A stretch of DNA of 64,000 nt from Vibrio nereis NBRC 15637 (lineage in GTDB: Bacteria; Pseudomonadota; Gammaproteobacteria; Enterobacterales; Vibrionaceae): positions 558,001-622,000 of the forward strand of contig NZ_BCUD01000001.1 of the NCBI RefSeq assembly GCF_001591105.1, read 5' to 3'. Position numbers and translations under genes: made by a program. How positions within the stretch are numbered: position 1 is the first letter of the stretch; each line of letters opens with the position of its first letter. The notes below the pieces were generated by a model. The model searched no databases. It was not told where the DNA came from and saw nothing but the letters and a program-made list of their open reading frames with translations. This document shows, in pieces, positions 8,085 to 17,386 of this stretch.

Positions 8085-9305
8085 ATGAGTGTAACCGCAA
8101 GTCAGGTCCATGGAGCCGTTCAAACCCTGACTCAAAGTTCCGATACTTTATTCCTTCTACTAGGTGCGATTATGGTGTTCTTAATGCACGCTGGTTTCGC
8201 ATTCCTAGAAGTAGGGACAGTCCGACATAAAAACCAAGTTAATGCGTTGGTTAAAATCCTAGCTGACTTTGGTATCTCGTCCATCGCATACTTTTTTATT
8301 GGCTACTGGATTGCTTATGGAGCAAACTTTTTTGCCGATGCTCAAACCCTTTCACAAGGCAATGGCTACGAGCTAGTTAAGTTCTTTTTCTTATTAACCT
8401 TCGCGGCAGCGATTCCAGCCATTGTGTCGGGAGGTATTGCGGAGCGTGCCAGGTTTTACCCGGTGCTGATCGCGACATTCTTTACCGTTGGGATTGTTTA
8501 CCCACTGTTTGAGGGCATGATCTGGAATGGTAATTTTGGTGTGCAGGCATGGTTCGAGAGCCAGTTTGGCTATGGTTTCCATGACTTTGCTGGATCTGTC
8601 GTTGTGCACGGAGTTGGTGGCTGGATCGCCTTAGTTGCTGTGTCATTCTTAGGGATGCGTAAAGGCCGTATTCGCGCTGGGAAGCACACCAACTTTGCAC
8701 CCTCAAACATTCCGTTTTTAGCATTGGGTGCGTGGATACTGTGCGTCGGTTGGTTTGGCTTTAATGTCATGTCGGCTCAAACATTAAATGGGCTCAGTGG
8801 CTTAGTGGCCATGAACTCACTAATGGCGATGGTGGGCGGGATTGTTGCTTCACTTTTAGCTGGCAAAAATGACCCTGGTTTTATTCATAACGGCCCTCTA
8901 GCTGGCTTAGTTGCTGTTTGCGCAGGTTCAGATCTCATGCACCCAATTGGTGCTTTGGTGACAGGATCTATTGCAGGCGCGTTGTTCGTGTACTTATTCA
9001 CGTACATGCAAAACAAAACCAAGATTGATGATGTGCTAGGTGTGTGGCCGTTACATGGCGTGTGTGGCGCTTGGGGCGGCATTGCAGCGGGTATCTTCGG
9101 CCAAAGCGCTTTGGGTGGCCTTGGCGGTGTCAGTCTACTCGTGCAAGTTGTCGGTACGCTAATGGGAATTGCGATTGCGGTATCTGGTGCTTTGATTGTG
9201 TATGGCGTGATCAACAGTATGACGGGGCTTCGCCTGTCAGAAGAAGATGAATTTAATGGCGCCGACTTAGCCATTCACAAAATCTCTGCCACCAACGAAG
9301 ATTAA
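8085..9305 (+). CDS. amt: Ammonium transporter (Amt family)
   Basis: A 406-residue inner-membrane channel of the Amt/Rh family with about eleven membrane helices. Family signatures are visible: GAIMVFLMHAGFAFLEVG near the N-terminus, DFAGSVVVHGVGG (pore histidine region) in the middle and the second pore-region histidine in GVWPLHGVCGAWGG. The frame stays open to 8028, but GGAGAG at 8071-8076 and homology both favour the ATG at 8085. It stands alone, without the usual partner glnK, behind a sigma-54 promoter, which suggests induction under nitrogen limitation. Confidence 0.92.
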   Translation: MSVTASQVHGAVQTLTQSSDTLFLLLGAIMVFLMHAGFAFLEVGTVRHKNQVNALVKILADFGISSIAYFFIGYWIAYGANFFADAQTLSQGNGYELVKFFFLLTFAAAIPAIVSGGIAERARFYPVLIATFFTVGIVYPLFEGMIWNGNFGVQAWFESQFGYGFHDFAGSVVVHGVGGWIALVAVSFLGMRKGRIRAGKHTNFAPSNIPFLALGAWILCVGWFGFNVMSAQTLNGLSGLVAMNSLMAMVGGIVASLLAGKNDPGFIHNGPLAGLVAVCAGSDLMHPIGALVTGSIAGALFVYLFTYMQNKTKIDDVLGVWPLHGVCGAWGGIAAGIFGQSALGGLGGVSLLVQVVGTLMGIAIAVSGALIVYGVINSMTGLRLSEEDEFNGADLAIHKISATNED

Positions 9306-9472
9306 AGTGAAGCAGGTCAGTAAAAGAGCGGCCAAGTGTTATTCCTTATTGTATGAGTTCACATTACCTTAGGATTAATGCCACAATTTAGACTATGGTC
9401 TAACCCGTATAACTTCTGATGTTATTGGCCCAATGCTAAGCTAAGGCTAAAGGATTTAAATAAGGACGTGGT

Positions 9473-10210
9473 ATGAAGTTTCCGTATCGTAATGTAGTTG
9501 TATTGACGGGTGCCGGTATCTCAGCAGAGTCAGGAATTCAAACATTTAGAGCTCAAGATGGTTTGTGGGAAAACCACCGAATTGAAGATGTTGCAACACC
9601 AGAAGGCTTCGATCGAGACCCTGACTTGGTGCAAGACTTTTATAACCAGCGTCGCTTGAAACTTCAGGATCCTCAAATCGAGCCGAATCCAGCCCATTTG
9701 GCACTAGGTAAACTAGAACAAGAGCTCGAAGGTTCGGTCACCATCATCACGCAAAACATCGACAACCTCCACGAAAGAGGAGGCAGTCACAATGTGATTC
9801 ACATGCATGGTGAATTACTCAAAGCGCGATGCAGTGAATCCAATCAAGTAGTAGAAGAGAAAGGGGAGATCAAAACAGGCGATCTCTGTCATTGTTGTCA
9901 GATGCCTTCTCAGCTGCGCCCACATGTGGTTTGGTTTGGTGAAATGCCACTGCGCATGGGGGATATTTACGAAGCATTAGAAAAGGCGGACTTGTTTGTC
10001 TCAATCGGTACGTCGGGCGTCGTCTATCCAGCTGCCGGGTTTGTGCATGATGCTCGTGCACATGGCGCGCACACGATTGAGATTAATCTAGAGCCTAGTG
10101 CAATAGAAAGTGAGTTTGAAGAGAAACGCTATGGCAGAGCGAGCGAACAGGTACCAAAGCTTGTCGAAGAAATTTTGGCGTTGCAGCACCCAAATTCACA
10201 AACAGCATAG
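9473..10210 (+). CDS. cobB: NAD-dependent protein deacylase, sirtuin CobB
   Basis: A 245-residue class III sirtuin that removes acetyl and succinyl groups from lysines using NAD. Visible motifs are GAGIS (residues 13-17), TQNID and the catalytic histidine in HMHGE. Zinc-binding cysteines are in KARCSES and CHCC; the first pair is not the usual C-x2-C. Tyr57 and Arg60 (FYNQR) are the pair that confers desuccinylase activity in this family. AAGGACG lies seven bases before the ATG. The gene is monocistronic, with its own downstream terminator facing the pot operon. Confidence 0.93.
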   Translation: MKFPYRNVVVLTGAGISAESGIQTFRAQDGLWENHRIEDVATPEGFDRDPDLVQDFYNQRRLKLQDPQIEPNPAHLALGKLEQELEGSVTIITQNIDNLHERGGSHNVIHMHGELLKARCSESNQVVEEKGEIKTGDLCHCCQMPSQLRPHVVWFGEMPLRMGDIYEALEKADLFVSIGTSGVVYPAAGFVHDARAHGAHTIEINLEPSAIESEFEEKRYGRASEQVPKLVEEILALQHPNSQTA

Positions 10211-10228
10211 TGACATCAGATAAATACA

Positions 10229-10262
10229 AATAAAGCGGCATTCAGCCGCTTTATTATTTTTA
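10229..10262. terminator. Bidirectional terminator between cobB and potD1
   Basis: An eleven-base perfect stem (10229-10239 with 10245-10255) with a five-base loop. T-rich sequence follows on the plus strand and a shorter T-run on the minus strand, so it can serve the two convergent genes. Confidence 0.85.
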
Positions 10263-10285
10263 AACTATAAACCCAAAAGAGGAGA

Positions 10286-11323
10286 TTAGTTATCTACTTT
10301 TAGCTTTTGGAAGTATTCATCGTAGAGAACGCTTGCTTCACCCACTTCGTCTTGCCATGTGCCACTTTCCATCACTGCTTGTGGTGGGAAAATGCTTGGG
10401 TCATTAGCAAACTCTTCTGGCAACAGTTTGATTGCTGAGGCAACCGGAGTCGGGTAGCCAATCTCTAGTGCAATCTTCGCTGCGTTTTCAGGGCGCAGTA
10501 GGAAGTCGATCATTTTATGCGCGGCTTCTACGTTTTTCGCTTCAGCAGGAATGGAAATGCTGTCCATCCAGAAGATAGCGCCTTTCTCTGGCCAGATAAT
10601 GTCGATTGATGCACCTTCTTGGCGAGCCATATACGCTGAACCATTCCACAGCATACCTAGCGATACTTCACCAGCAAGGTATGGGTTTGCAGGGAAGTCA
10701 GAGTTAAATACCAACACGTTTGGCATTAGCTTTTTCAGCTCTTCGTATGCGGCTTTGATTTCATCAGGATTAGTGGTGTTTGGCGAGTAACCCAGCTTAG
10801 TCAGTGCGATATGGAAGACTTCACGCGAGTCGTCCATCATCATTAGCTGGCCTTCCCACTTGCTGTCCCAGAAATCGTCCCATTTGGTTACAGATGACGT
10901 GTCTAGCATATCTGAATTGATACCAATACCAGTCGCGCCCCAAATGTATGGGATAGAGTAGTTATTATCTGGATCGAAAGGTTTGTTTAAAAAGTTGCTA
11001 TCAAGATCCGCAAAGTGAGAAAGCTTGCTCTTATCAATTTGTTGAAGCATACCTTCTTTGCGCATTTTTGATACAAAGTAAGTAGACGGTACTACTAAGT
11101 CATAGCCAGAACCCTGAGTCTTAAGCTTTGCGTACATGCTTTCATTAGACTCGTAAGTTGAGTAGATAACTTTGATTCCAGTTTCTTTTGTAAAGTCTTC
11201 AAGAACTTCATTTGGAATGTATTCAGACCAGTTGTAGAAGTAGAGTTCTTGATCAGCAGCCATTGCAGGTGAAGCGATCAACGTCGCTGCGCACAGTGCG
11301 CTTGCATAGAATTTACTTTTCAT
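10286..11323 (-). CDS. potD1: Spermidine/putrescine ABC transporter substrate-binding protein (PotD, first paralog)
   Basis: A 345-residue periplasmic binding protein with a Sec signal peptide ending in SPAMA-A near residue 22. The sequence then enters the PotD fold (ELYFYNWSEYIPNEV; polyamine-site acidic and aromatic residues through VPSTYFV and MLWNGSAY). It delivers polyamines to the PotABC permease. It is the distal member of potABC-D2-D1 and is roughly 55-60 percent identical by eye to its neighbour. A perfect terminator separates it from potD2 and an extended -10 lies downstream of that, so it may be expressed on its own. In V. cholerae the matching gene is the main spermidine importer component. 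Confidence 0.88.
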   Translation of the reverse strand: MKSKFYASALCAATLIASPAMAADQELYFYNWSEYIPNEVLEDFTKETGIKVIYSTYESNESMYAKLKTQGSGYDLVVPSTYFVSKMRKEGMLQQIDKSKLSHFADLDSNFLNKPFDPDNNYSIPYIWGATGIGINSDMLDTSSVTKWDDFWDSKWEGQLMMMDDSREVFHIALTKLGYSPNTTNPDEIKAAYEELKKLMPNVLVFNSDFPANPYLAGEVSLGMLWNGSAYMARQEGASIDIIWPEKGAIFWMDSISIPAEAKNVEAAHKMIDFLLRPENAAKIALEIGYPTPVASAIKLLPEEFANDPSIFPPQAVMESGTWQDEVGEASVLYDEYFQKLKVDN

Positions 11324-11434
11324 TACTTTTCCGTTTTGTCTTTGCCTAGCCAGCAGACCGCCAATCCAGACGAGATTTTCTGATTAAGCAGTGAGTTGAG
11401 ATGCTTATCGACACGATAAACCATACAAAGTGAA

Positions 11435-11443
11435 ATTATATCA
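11435..11443 (-). promoter_or_regulatory. Extended -10 promoter candidate for potD1
   Basis: On the minus strand the sequence reads TGA-TATAAT, a perfect -10 hexamer with the extended TGN element. No good -35 is present; the -35 position falls inside the upstream terminator stem. Transcription would start near 11428, giving a leader of about 105 bases. Confidence 0.5.
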
Positions 11444-11452
11444 GCCAATTAC

Positions 11453-11482
11453 AAAAATAGGCAGCGAATGCTGCCTATTTTT
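11453..11482 (-). terminator. Perfect terminator hairpin between potD2 and potD1
   Basis: A thirteen-base perfect stem (11453-11465 with 11470-11482) and four-base loop. The stem ends in five A/T pairs that supply a U-run on the minus-strand RNA. It lies 15 bases after the potD2 stop. Confidence 0.9.
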
Positions 11483-11496
11483 ATCTTGAAAACGGT

Positions 11497-12531
11497 TTAC
11501 TGGCCAGCTTTTAGCTTTAAGAAGTAATCTTCGTATTTTACCGTTAAATCACCAACAGCATCTTGCCATTCGACGCGATCTAGATCTTCTTGAGAAGGGA
11601 ACAACGGAGCGACATCTTTAAACTTAGCATTTGATTCTGCAACTGCCGTCAGATAGCCCGTATCGGTAGAAATCTGCTCGGCGATTTCTGGGCGTAATAG
11701 GAAGTTGATCATCTTATGCGCCGCATCGACGTTTTTAGCACCAGAAGAAATTGCAAAGTTATCAACCCAGCCGATGCCGCCTTCTTTAGGGAAAATCAGT
11801 TTTAGGTTAAGGCCTTCTTTCTGAGCAGCCGCTGCGCTGCCGTTCCACAGCATGCCAACACCCACTTCACCAGACATGTAAGGTGCGCCAGGGTTGTCAG
11901 AGTTAAACACTAATACGTTTGGCATCAGTTTTTGTAGCTCTGCGTACGCTTCATCAATCTGTTTTGGATCGGTGGAGTTACCAGAATAGCCAAGTTTACG
12001 TAGCGCAATATGGAACACTTCGCGTGTGTCGTCCATCAGCATCAATTGGCCTTCAAGATCTGGGTTCCATAGGTCAGCCCAGCTTTGGAAGTCATTTGGA
12101 TCGTACATATCCGTATTAACTGCCAGACCGGTAATCGCGACAACATGTGGAATAGAGTAGTCGTTGTTTGGATCGAACGGCTTATCTAAGTAGTTCTTAT
12201 CAAGGTTATTGAAATTCGATAGCTTAGATTTGTCGATCTTTTGTAGCATGCCTTCATCACGCATCTTGGCAACAAAATACGTCGATGGTACCACTAGGTC
12301 ATAACCTTCATTATGTGTCTTTAGCTTTGCATATAGCGTTTCGTTCGACTCGTAAGTCGAGTAGATCACTTTAATGCCTGTCTCTTCAGTAAATTGCTCT
12401 AGGATATTACTGTTGATGTAAGGACCCCAGTTCATAAATACTAATTCTTTGTTTTCGTCCGCTGTTACTGAACCAGAGAACAGAGAAAGCGCACATGCAC
12501 TACCAGCTAATAAAGTAGCCCATTTTTTCAT
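11497..12531 (-). CDS. potD2: Spermidine/putrescine ABC transporter substrate-binding protein (PotD, second paralog)
   Basis: A 344-residue periplasmic polyamine-binding protein with a Sec signal peptide (hydrophobic core residues 6-20, cleavage near VTA-D). It shares long identical stretches with the other PotD here (such as GIKVIYSTYESNE and GYDLVVPSTYFV). The binding-cleft segments differ, for example HVVAITGLAV in place of YIWGATGIGI, so ligand preference may differ. The frame extends to a TTG at 12546, but a GGAGCT ribosome site is well placed for the ATG at 12531. It follows potC by about 95 bases. Confidence 0.88.
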   Translation of the reverse strand: MKKWATLLAGSACALSLFSGSVTADENKELVFMNWGPYINSNILEQFTEETGIKVIYSTYESNETLYAKLKTHNEGYDLVVPSTYFVAKMRDEGMLQKIDKSKLSNFNNLDKNYLDKPFDPNNDYSIPHVVAITGLAVNTDMYDPNDFQSWADLWNPDLEGQLMLMDDTREVFHIALRKLGYSGNSTDPKQIDEAYAELQKLMPNVLVFNSDNPGAPYMSGEVGVGMLWNGSAAAAQKEGLNLKLIFPKEGGIGWVDNFAISSGAKNVDAAHKMINFLLRPEIAEQISTDTGYLTAVAESNAKFKDVAPLFPSQEDLDRVEWQDAVGDLTVKYEDYFLKLKAGQ

Positions 12532-12625
12532 TGACGTTAGCTCCAAACCAAACGTTGCTCATCTTGAGCGTAGATAGTAAAACAGAATGACATGAGCCAT
12601 TCTGTTTCGTGTATTCATGCCGATG

Positions 12626-13396
12626 TTACTTCACTTTTTCTTTGGCGAGTAATTGAGAAATTACGACCAGAATCAATGATACAACCAGCATGACAGTCGC
12701 GAGTGCATTCACCTCAGGTGAGATGCCGACTTTCACCATCGAGTATATTTTCAATGGCAATATTTCATAAGTTGGCCCTGTCACGAATGAGCTGATGATC
12801 ACATCATCCAATGAAAGGGTAAAGCTCAATAGCCAACCTGCCGCAACCGCAGGTTTTGCGAGTGGAAGAATAATCTGTTTTAAGATCACCCATTCACTTG
12901 CACCTAAATCTTTCGCTGCTTCCAGCATCTTCACGTCAAAGCCATTCAAGCGACTGTAAACCGTGACAACCACAAAAGGTAAACAGAAGGTGATATGCGC
13001 AATCAACAATGTAAAGAAACCAAGCTGCGCGCCGATGACTAGAAACAGTGCAAGTAACGATATCGCCATTACAATGTCGGGTGACATCATCACCACGAAA
13101 AGCATGCCGTTTACAGCGCCTTTTCCTTTAAATGTATAGCGAAATAGGGCAACAGCAGTAAAGCTACCAATAATTGTCGCAGCTGTTGCTGAAAATACGG
13201 CCACATTTAACGAGTGCCACGCTGCTTGCATTAGGCTGTCGTTGTTTATTAACGTTTCGTACCACTTAGTGGTAAATCCACCCCATTTCATTCCAAATTT
13301 ATTGGCGTTGAATGAGTTTACGATCAATACGACGATAGGAAGGTACAAAAATGCGTACACCAACGCCATAAAGCTAAATCTAACTGTACGTCCCAT
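12626..13396 (-). CDS. potC: Spermidine/putrescine ABC transporter permease PotC
   Basis: A 256-residue inner-membrane permease with six helices. The BPD permease EAA loop ([25 protein letters not shown], about residues 166-190; key residues EAA, G and LP) contacts the ATPase PotA. It forms the channel with PotB. Its first base overlaps the end of potB, indicating translational coupling. Length matches E. coli PotC (264). Confidence 0.93.
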   Translation of the reverse strand: MGRTVRFSFMALVYAFLYLPIVVLIVNSFNANKFGMKWGGFTTKWYETLINNDSLMQAAWHSLNVAVFSATAATIIGSFTAVALFRYTFKGKGAVNGMLFVVMMSPDIVMAISLLALFLVIGAQLGFFTLLIAHITFCLPFVVVTVYSRLNGFDVKMLEAAKDLGASEWVILKQIILPLAKPAVAAGWLLSFTLSLDDVIISSFVTGPTYEILPLKIYSMVKVGISPEVNALATVMLVVSLILVVISQLLAKEKVK

Positions 13397-14256
13397 TAGT
13401 CTAGCTCCACTTTCTTATTCAACAATTTTCCTGCTCTATAGTAGGCGTAGAGCATGATGGCCATCGCGATAGTTAGGGCAATACTGGTCGCCGCGCCAAA
13501 TGGCCAATCACGCGCATTCAGCACTTGGCTCTTAATCACGTTACCAATCAGTAGGTTTTTCGCACCACCAAGCAAGTCGGCAATGTAGAACATTCCCAAA
13601 GCAGGCAGTAGAACAAGCAGACAACCACCGATAATGCCTGGCATGGTCAAGGGCAACGTCACTTTGGTAAAGATTTGTAGCTTGTTCGCGCCCAGATCTT
13701 TCGCTGCTTCTACATAGGTATCATCAAGTTTTTCAATTGCCGAATACAAAGGAAGAATCATAAAAGGCAATAGAATGTAGACAAGCCCGATCATTACCGC
13801 TGTTTCGGAGTACATTAAGCGAATCGGCTTATCGATGATTTCCATCGCCATCAGCGATTTGTTGAGAATGCCTTGTGTACCTAACACGATTTTTAGCCCG
13901 TATGTGCGAATCAGAGAGTTAGTCCAAAAGGGGACTATCACCAAAAACAGCATAATTGGTCGCCATTTCTCAGGCATTTTCGCAACGATGTATGCAAACG
14001 GGTAACCAATAATCAAACACAAAATGGTCGCGACGATCGCCATATAGAAAGAGTGCAGCATCACCTTTGCATACAATGGGTCGATCAAGCGTAAATAGTT
14101 ATCAAATGTGAAAGTCAGCTCAATCAGGTTAGCTTCATCACGAGTAAGAAAACTGGTGCCAATGATCATCAGGTTCGGCACAAGCACAAACAGCGTTAGC
14201 CAACCTACAACCAGCGTGATGATCGCGTTCTGGAGGTTAAACTTCTTGCTGATCAT
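13396..14256 (-). CDS. potB: Spermidine/putrescine ABC transporter permease PotB
   Basis: A 286-residue permease with six membrane helices and the EAA loop ([14 protein letters not shown], key residues EAA and G) typical of BPD_transp_1 proteins. It pairs with PotC. The start ATG lies inside the last 20 bases of potA, a coupled overlap, and one base overlaps potC downstream. Length is close to E. coli PotB (285 to 290). Confidence 0.93.
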   Translation of the reverse strand: MISKKFNLQNAIITLVVGWLTLFVLVPNLMIIGTSFLTRDEANLIELTFTFDNYLRLIDPLYAKVMLHSFYMAIVATILCLIIGYPFAYIVAKMPEKWRPIMLFLVIVPFWTNSLIRTYGLKIVLGTQGILNKSLMAMEIIDKPIRLMYSETAVMIGLVYILLPFMILPLYSAIEKLDDTYVEAAKDLGANKLQIFTKVTLPLTMPGIIGGCLLVLLPALGMFYIADLLGGAKNLLIGNVIKSQVLNARDWPFGAATSIALTIAMAIMLYAYYRAGKLLNKKVELD

Positions 14257-15370
14257 TGAGTACTACCTCCCAGCTTTCCACCCAAGTAACTGCAACCTTC
14301 TGGCCAAGAGAGTGGTCAACATCAGGATCATCTTCGTTAAAAAACTCACTTACCATTACGCGCATGCCTGACTCAAGTTCAATAACCGAATCTAACGTCA
14401 TGCCTTTATAAGTACGTTCTGTAACGTGGCCGACGATGCCTTTTTTCTCGGACTCTTTGATTTCTTCGATACGGAGATCTTCTGGGCGAAGCAACACTTG
14501 TAACTTGTCACCCTGTTGAGCATCTTTATCGTAATAAACCGCGCACTCAACACCTTCAATCTCGGCACGGATGCGTTTTTCATCCACACGTTCGATCATC
14601 GTTGCATTGAAAACATTAATCTCACCGATAAAGCGAGCCACGAAGAGGTTTTTGGGATCTTCGTAAATTTCACGAGGAGAGCCGTCTTGTTCAATAACGC
14701 CATCACGCATAACAATGATGCGGTCAGACATAGACAACGCTTCTTCCTGGTCATGTGTAACGAAAATAAACGTAATACCAAGCTGACGTTGCAACTGCTT
14801 CAGTTCAATCTGCATTTGTTTACGTAATTTGTAATCCAGAGCAGAGAGAGACTCATCAAGCAGCAATACTTTGGGTTTGTTCACTACAGCACGCGCAATA
14901 GCAATACGCTGCTGTTGGCCACCAGACAGTTGATGCGGTTTGCGTTGTGCCATATTTTCTAAGCGCACCATGCGTAATGCTTCCAAAACACGCGGTTCAA
15001 TTTCGCTAGACGGAACCTTTTGCATACGTAGACCAAACGCCACATTGTCAAATACTGTCATATGAGGGAATAACGCGTAACTTTGGAAAACAGTGTTAAC
15101 ATGCCTTTGCTCAGCAGGAGTTTGCGTTACATCTTGGCCATCAAGAATAATGTCACCCTTGTCGGCAGATTCAAAACCAGCAATCATTCTTAAAACGGTC
15201 GTTTTACCACAGCCTGAAGGACCAAGAATTGTCAGAAACTCACCGTGGTTCACATCAAGGTTTAGATTAGAGATGATTTCCTTACCATCAAAACTTTTGC
15301 TGATCCCAGTTAGACGAATAACTGGTTGTCCTGCGTGTTGTTTAGCGTTCAACGTCTGTTTTTCTCCCAC
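14237..15370 (-). CDS. potA: Spermidine/putrescine ABC transporter ATPase PotA
   Basis: A 377-residue ATPase powering polyamine import. It has Walker [11 protein letters not shown]-loop [10 protein letters not shown], signature LSGGQQQR, Walker [13 protein letters not shown] and switch histidine VTHDQ, followed by a C-terminal TOBE domain. The frame runs up to 15511, adding 47 unusual residues. The family length (E. coli 378) and a promoter at 15423-15450 both favour the GTG at 15370. A residual doubt is that the ribosome site for this GTG is weak. It is the first gene of potABC-D2-D1. Confidence 0.9.
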   Translation of the reverse strand: MGEKQTLNAKQHAGQPVIRLTGISKSFDGKEIISNLNLDVNHGEFLTILGPSGCGKTTVLRMIAGFESADKGDIILDGQDVTQTPAEQRHVNTVFQSYALFPHMTVFDNVAFGLRMQKVPSSEIEPRVLEALRMVRLENMAQRKPHQLSGGQQQRIAIARAVVNKPKVLLLDESLSALDYKLRKQMQIELKQLQRQLGITFIFVTHDQEEALSMSDRIIVMRDGVIEQDGSPREIYEDPKNLFVARFIGEINVFNATMIERVDEKRIRAEIEGVECAVYYDKDAQQGDKLQVLLRPEDLRIEEIKESEKKGIVGHVTERTYKGMTLDSVIELESGMRVMVSEFFNEDDPDVDHSLGQKVAVTWVESWEVVLNDQQEV

Positions 15371-15422
15371 ATCGGCCAATGACTGGTAAATTGACCTGTA
15401 GTTATACAAAATAGAGGCGCGC

Positions 15423-15450
15423 ATCATAATCACCAATATAGTGAATTCAA
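15423..15450 (-). promoter_or_regulatory. Sigma-70 promoter candidate for the pot operon
   Basis: On the minus strand TTGAAT (15450-15445), a 16-base spacer and TATGAT (15428-15423). Transcription would begin near 15416, about 45 bases before the GTG chosen for potA. Confidence 0.5.
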
Positions 15451-15672
15451 AGTATTTTCTTATCTTGAAACAGAAAAAATTTTGCAGGTAAAAGTAAACA
15501 TTTCTTACCATACTCAGACTACGAATGTTGTAAGGTAGAACGCTGCGTAAATTTTACATTTTAATCAAGAATCTAGGCTTTGTTTTGCGTGTTTTTTGTT
15601 CGGTTGTCAATCATCTAAGTTAGAAAGCGAGCGATTGATTGAGATCCGATTTTAGACTGGGAAACGTTTAAG

Positions 15673-15678
15673 TATAAT
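15673..15678 (+). promoter_or_regulatory. -10 element of the 15747 gene
   Basis: A perfect TATAAT about 70 bases ahead of the start codon. A poor -35 (TTAGAC) lies 15 bases upstream. This 376-base divergent intergenic region otherwise shows no recognisable element beyond the pot promoter. Confidence 0.4.
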
Positions 15679-15746
15679 GTCACGTAGTTACAACATACTG
15701 TTAATTAATAAACTCGCTTAGTGCTATCACTGAGCACGGATTTAAA

Positions 15747-16550
15747 ATGAATAATGACATAGAGAAAGACTTTAATTTGGGCGGAAGCATTGAACGTGCA
15801 CTGTCTGGCGATTATGAGCTAAAAGTAGGAGAGGTGCTGAAGGAGGCGTGGAATCACACCATCAAGAACTTTCTTTCGTTTTCCCCTGCGATAGTCGCTC
15901 TGATCGCGATTCAATTTGCGATTTTCTACATTGCGCTTAAATTACAGATTGGTGACCCACTCGCCATCATTGAAGCCTTTGCCAGCCCTGATGATTTTGA
16001 TCCTAATATTATTAGCGCGATTATGATTGCAAACTTCAGTTATGAGGTGGTAAGCGCGCCGATTTACGCAGGGATTAGTTTAATGGCGATGAGCCATGCT
16101 GCGGGGTTAGCCACAAAATCTCGTCATATCACAAAAGGGCTACAGTTTACGATTCCTGTAATTCTTGCCACGCTATTCAGCTTGTTACTGCAAGGCATCG
16201 CGGGGATGATTTTGCCTTTCCTATCACTTTACTTATCGCTTGCGTTCAGCAACTCAATTCTGTTGATTTGTGAGAAGAAAGTGCCACCTATGCAGTCTTT
16301 ACTTCTGTCACTTAGGGCTGTGAACAAAAAGATATTCGCAATTGCAGGTATTTATGCGCTGGTTTCTTTAATGTTCGTCGTGGGTATGATGTTCTATGGT
16401 TTAGGGCTTATTTTTGTTTTGCCATTTTTCTTCCATGTAAAAGGCGTTATCTACCGAAATATGTTTGGAATCAAGCTAAGAATTATCGCATCTGACCGAC
16501 CTAAAGGTGGAGACGACAATGACAACGATTCACAAGTGTTCAATGCTTAA
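15747..16550 (+). CDS. Multi-pass inner-membrane protein of unknown function
   Basis: A 267-residue protein. A 45-residue polar N-terminus precedes about five hydrophobic segments (residues 48-68, 95-118, 132-165, 170-180 and 198-235). The general layout resembles YciC/DUF975-like membrane proteins, but I do not recognise a specific family. The last 32 bases overlap the bax-like gene, so the two are probably co-transcribed. The C-terminal tail is rich in Asp, Gly and Asn. Confidence 0.75.
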   Translation: MNNDIEKDFNLGGSIERALSGDYELKVGEVLKEAWNHTIKNFLSFSPAIVALIAIQFAIFYIALKLQIGDPLAIIEAFASPDDFDPNIISAIMIANFSYEVVSAPIYAGISLMAMSHAAGLATKSRHITKGLQFTIPVILATLFSLLLQGIAGMILPFLSLYLSLAFSNSILLICEKKVPPMQSLLLSLRAVNKKIFAIAGIYALVSLMFVVGMMFYGLGLIFVLPFFFHVKGVIYRNMFGIKLRIIASDRPKGGDDNDNDSQVFNA

Positions 16551-17373
16551 AAGTGAATTTGTCACGCTCGTTATAGCTGGCGTTATCGCCAGCTTTGCTT
16601 TTTATGAATATGAACAAAAGCAAACAGAGCAAAGTACGACAAGCCAGCATCAGTCTGATCATACTATCCAAGCAGAAAGAGTCGGGAAAGCACCTGACTT
16701 TGCCAACATTCAAAATACCAAACAAAAGAAACAAGCGTTCTTTGAGTTCTTAAAGCCAGGTATTGCACTAGAAAACCAACGTATTGAGAAAGAACGTAAG
16801 CGTTTAGAAAAAATTGCGTCGGCATTTAAAGAAGGTTCGGTGACCAGCGAGCAGCTTAGCTATGCGCAACGTCTTAGCAAATTGTACAACGTAGAAATGT
16901 CCCTCAATGGGATTGATCAAGAGTGGTTAAATACCATGTTGCATCGTGTGGATGTATTGCCTGCAGCTTTGGTGCTGGTTCAGGCTGCCAACGAATCGGC
17001 ATGGGGAACATCGCGATTTGCAACCCAAGCGAACAACTACTTTGGCCAGTGGTGTTATTCCAAAGGGTGTGGTTTGGTCCCACTAAAACGTAAAGATGGA
17101 ATGTCACACGAGGTGGCCAAGTTTAACTCGGTTCAGCAATCAATTTATGGCTACTTTATGAATGTGAATCGAAACAATGCATATCAAGCGCTGCGAGAGA
17201 TTCGCTACCAGAGACACTTGAGCGGAAAAAGCCTGACTGATACCGATGCCGCCATCGCGCTCACGGAAGGTTTAACCAAATACTCTGAGCGCGGTGAGGC
17301 GTATGTCAACGATTTAAAAGCCATGATCCGCCATAATCGAGCCTTCTGGGAACAGCCATCAACTCAACAATAA
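16519..17373 (+). CDS. Bax-like peptidoglycan glucosaminidase-domain protein
   Basis: A 284-residue protein with an N-terminal membrane anchor (about residues 10-24), a helical charged linker and a C-terminal glucosaminidase domain (about 140-275). Family features include the catalytic-type glutamate in AANESAWGTSRFA, then NNYFGQWCY and the KFNSVQQSIYGYF segment, as in E. coli Bax. It presumably cleaves peptidoglycan glycan strands from the inner-membrane surface. An in-frame GTG exists at 16507, but GGTGGAG at 16506-16512 fits the ATG at 16519. It overlaps the preceding membrane-protein gene. Confidence 0.85.
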   Translation: MTTIHKCSMLKSEFVTLVIAGVIASFAFYEYEQKQTEQSTTSQHQSDHTIQAERVGKAPDFANIQNTKQKKQAFFEFLKPGIALENQRIEKERKRLEKIASAFKEGSVTSEQLSYAQRLSKLYNVEMSLNGIDQEWLNTMLHRVDVLPAALVLVQAANESAWGTSRFATQANNYFGQWCYSKGCGLVPLKRKDGMSHEVAKFNSVQQSIYGYFMNVNRNNAYQALREIRYQRHLSGKSLTDTDAAIALTEGLTKYSERGEAYVNDLKAMIRHNRAFWEQPSTQQ

Positions 17374-17386
17374 GATTATAAATTCA

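Noticed and set aside
8885..9274. 129-codon minus-strand frame opposite amt
   Set aside because: Pro/Thr-rich translation typical of the complement of a membrane-protein gene; no ribosome site.
13081..13093. One-mismatch matS inside potC
   Set aside because: About half a site of this quality is expected by chance in a window this size; the wrong base is in the conserved core.
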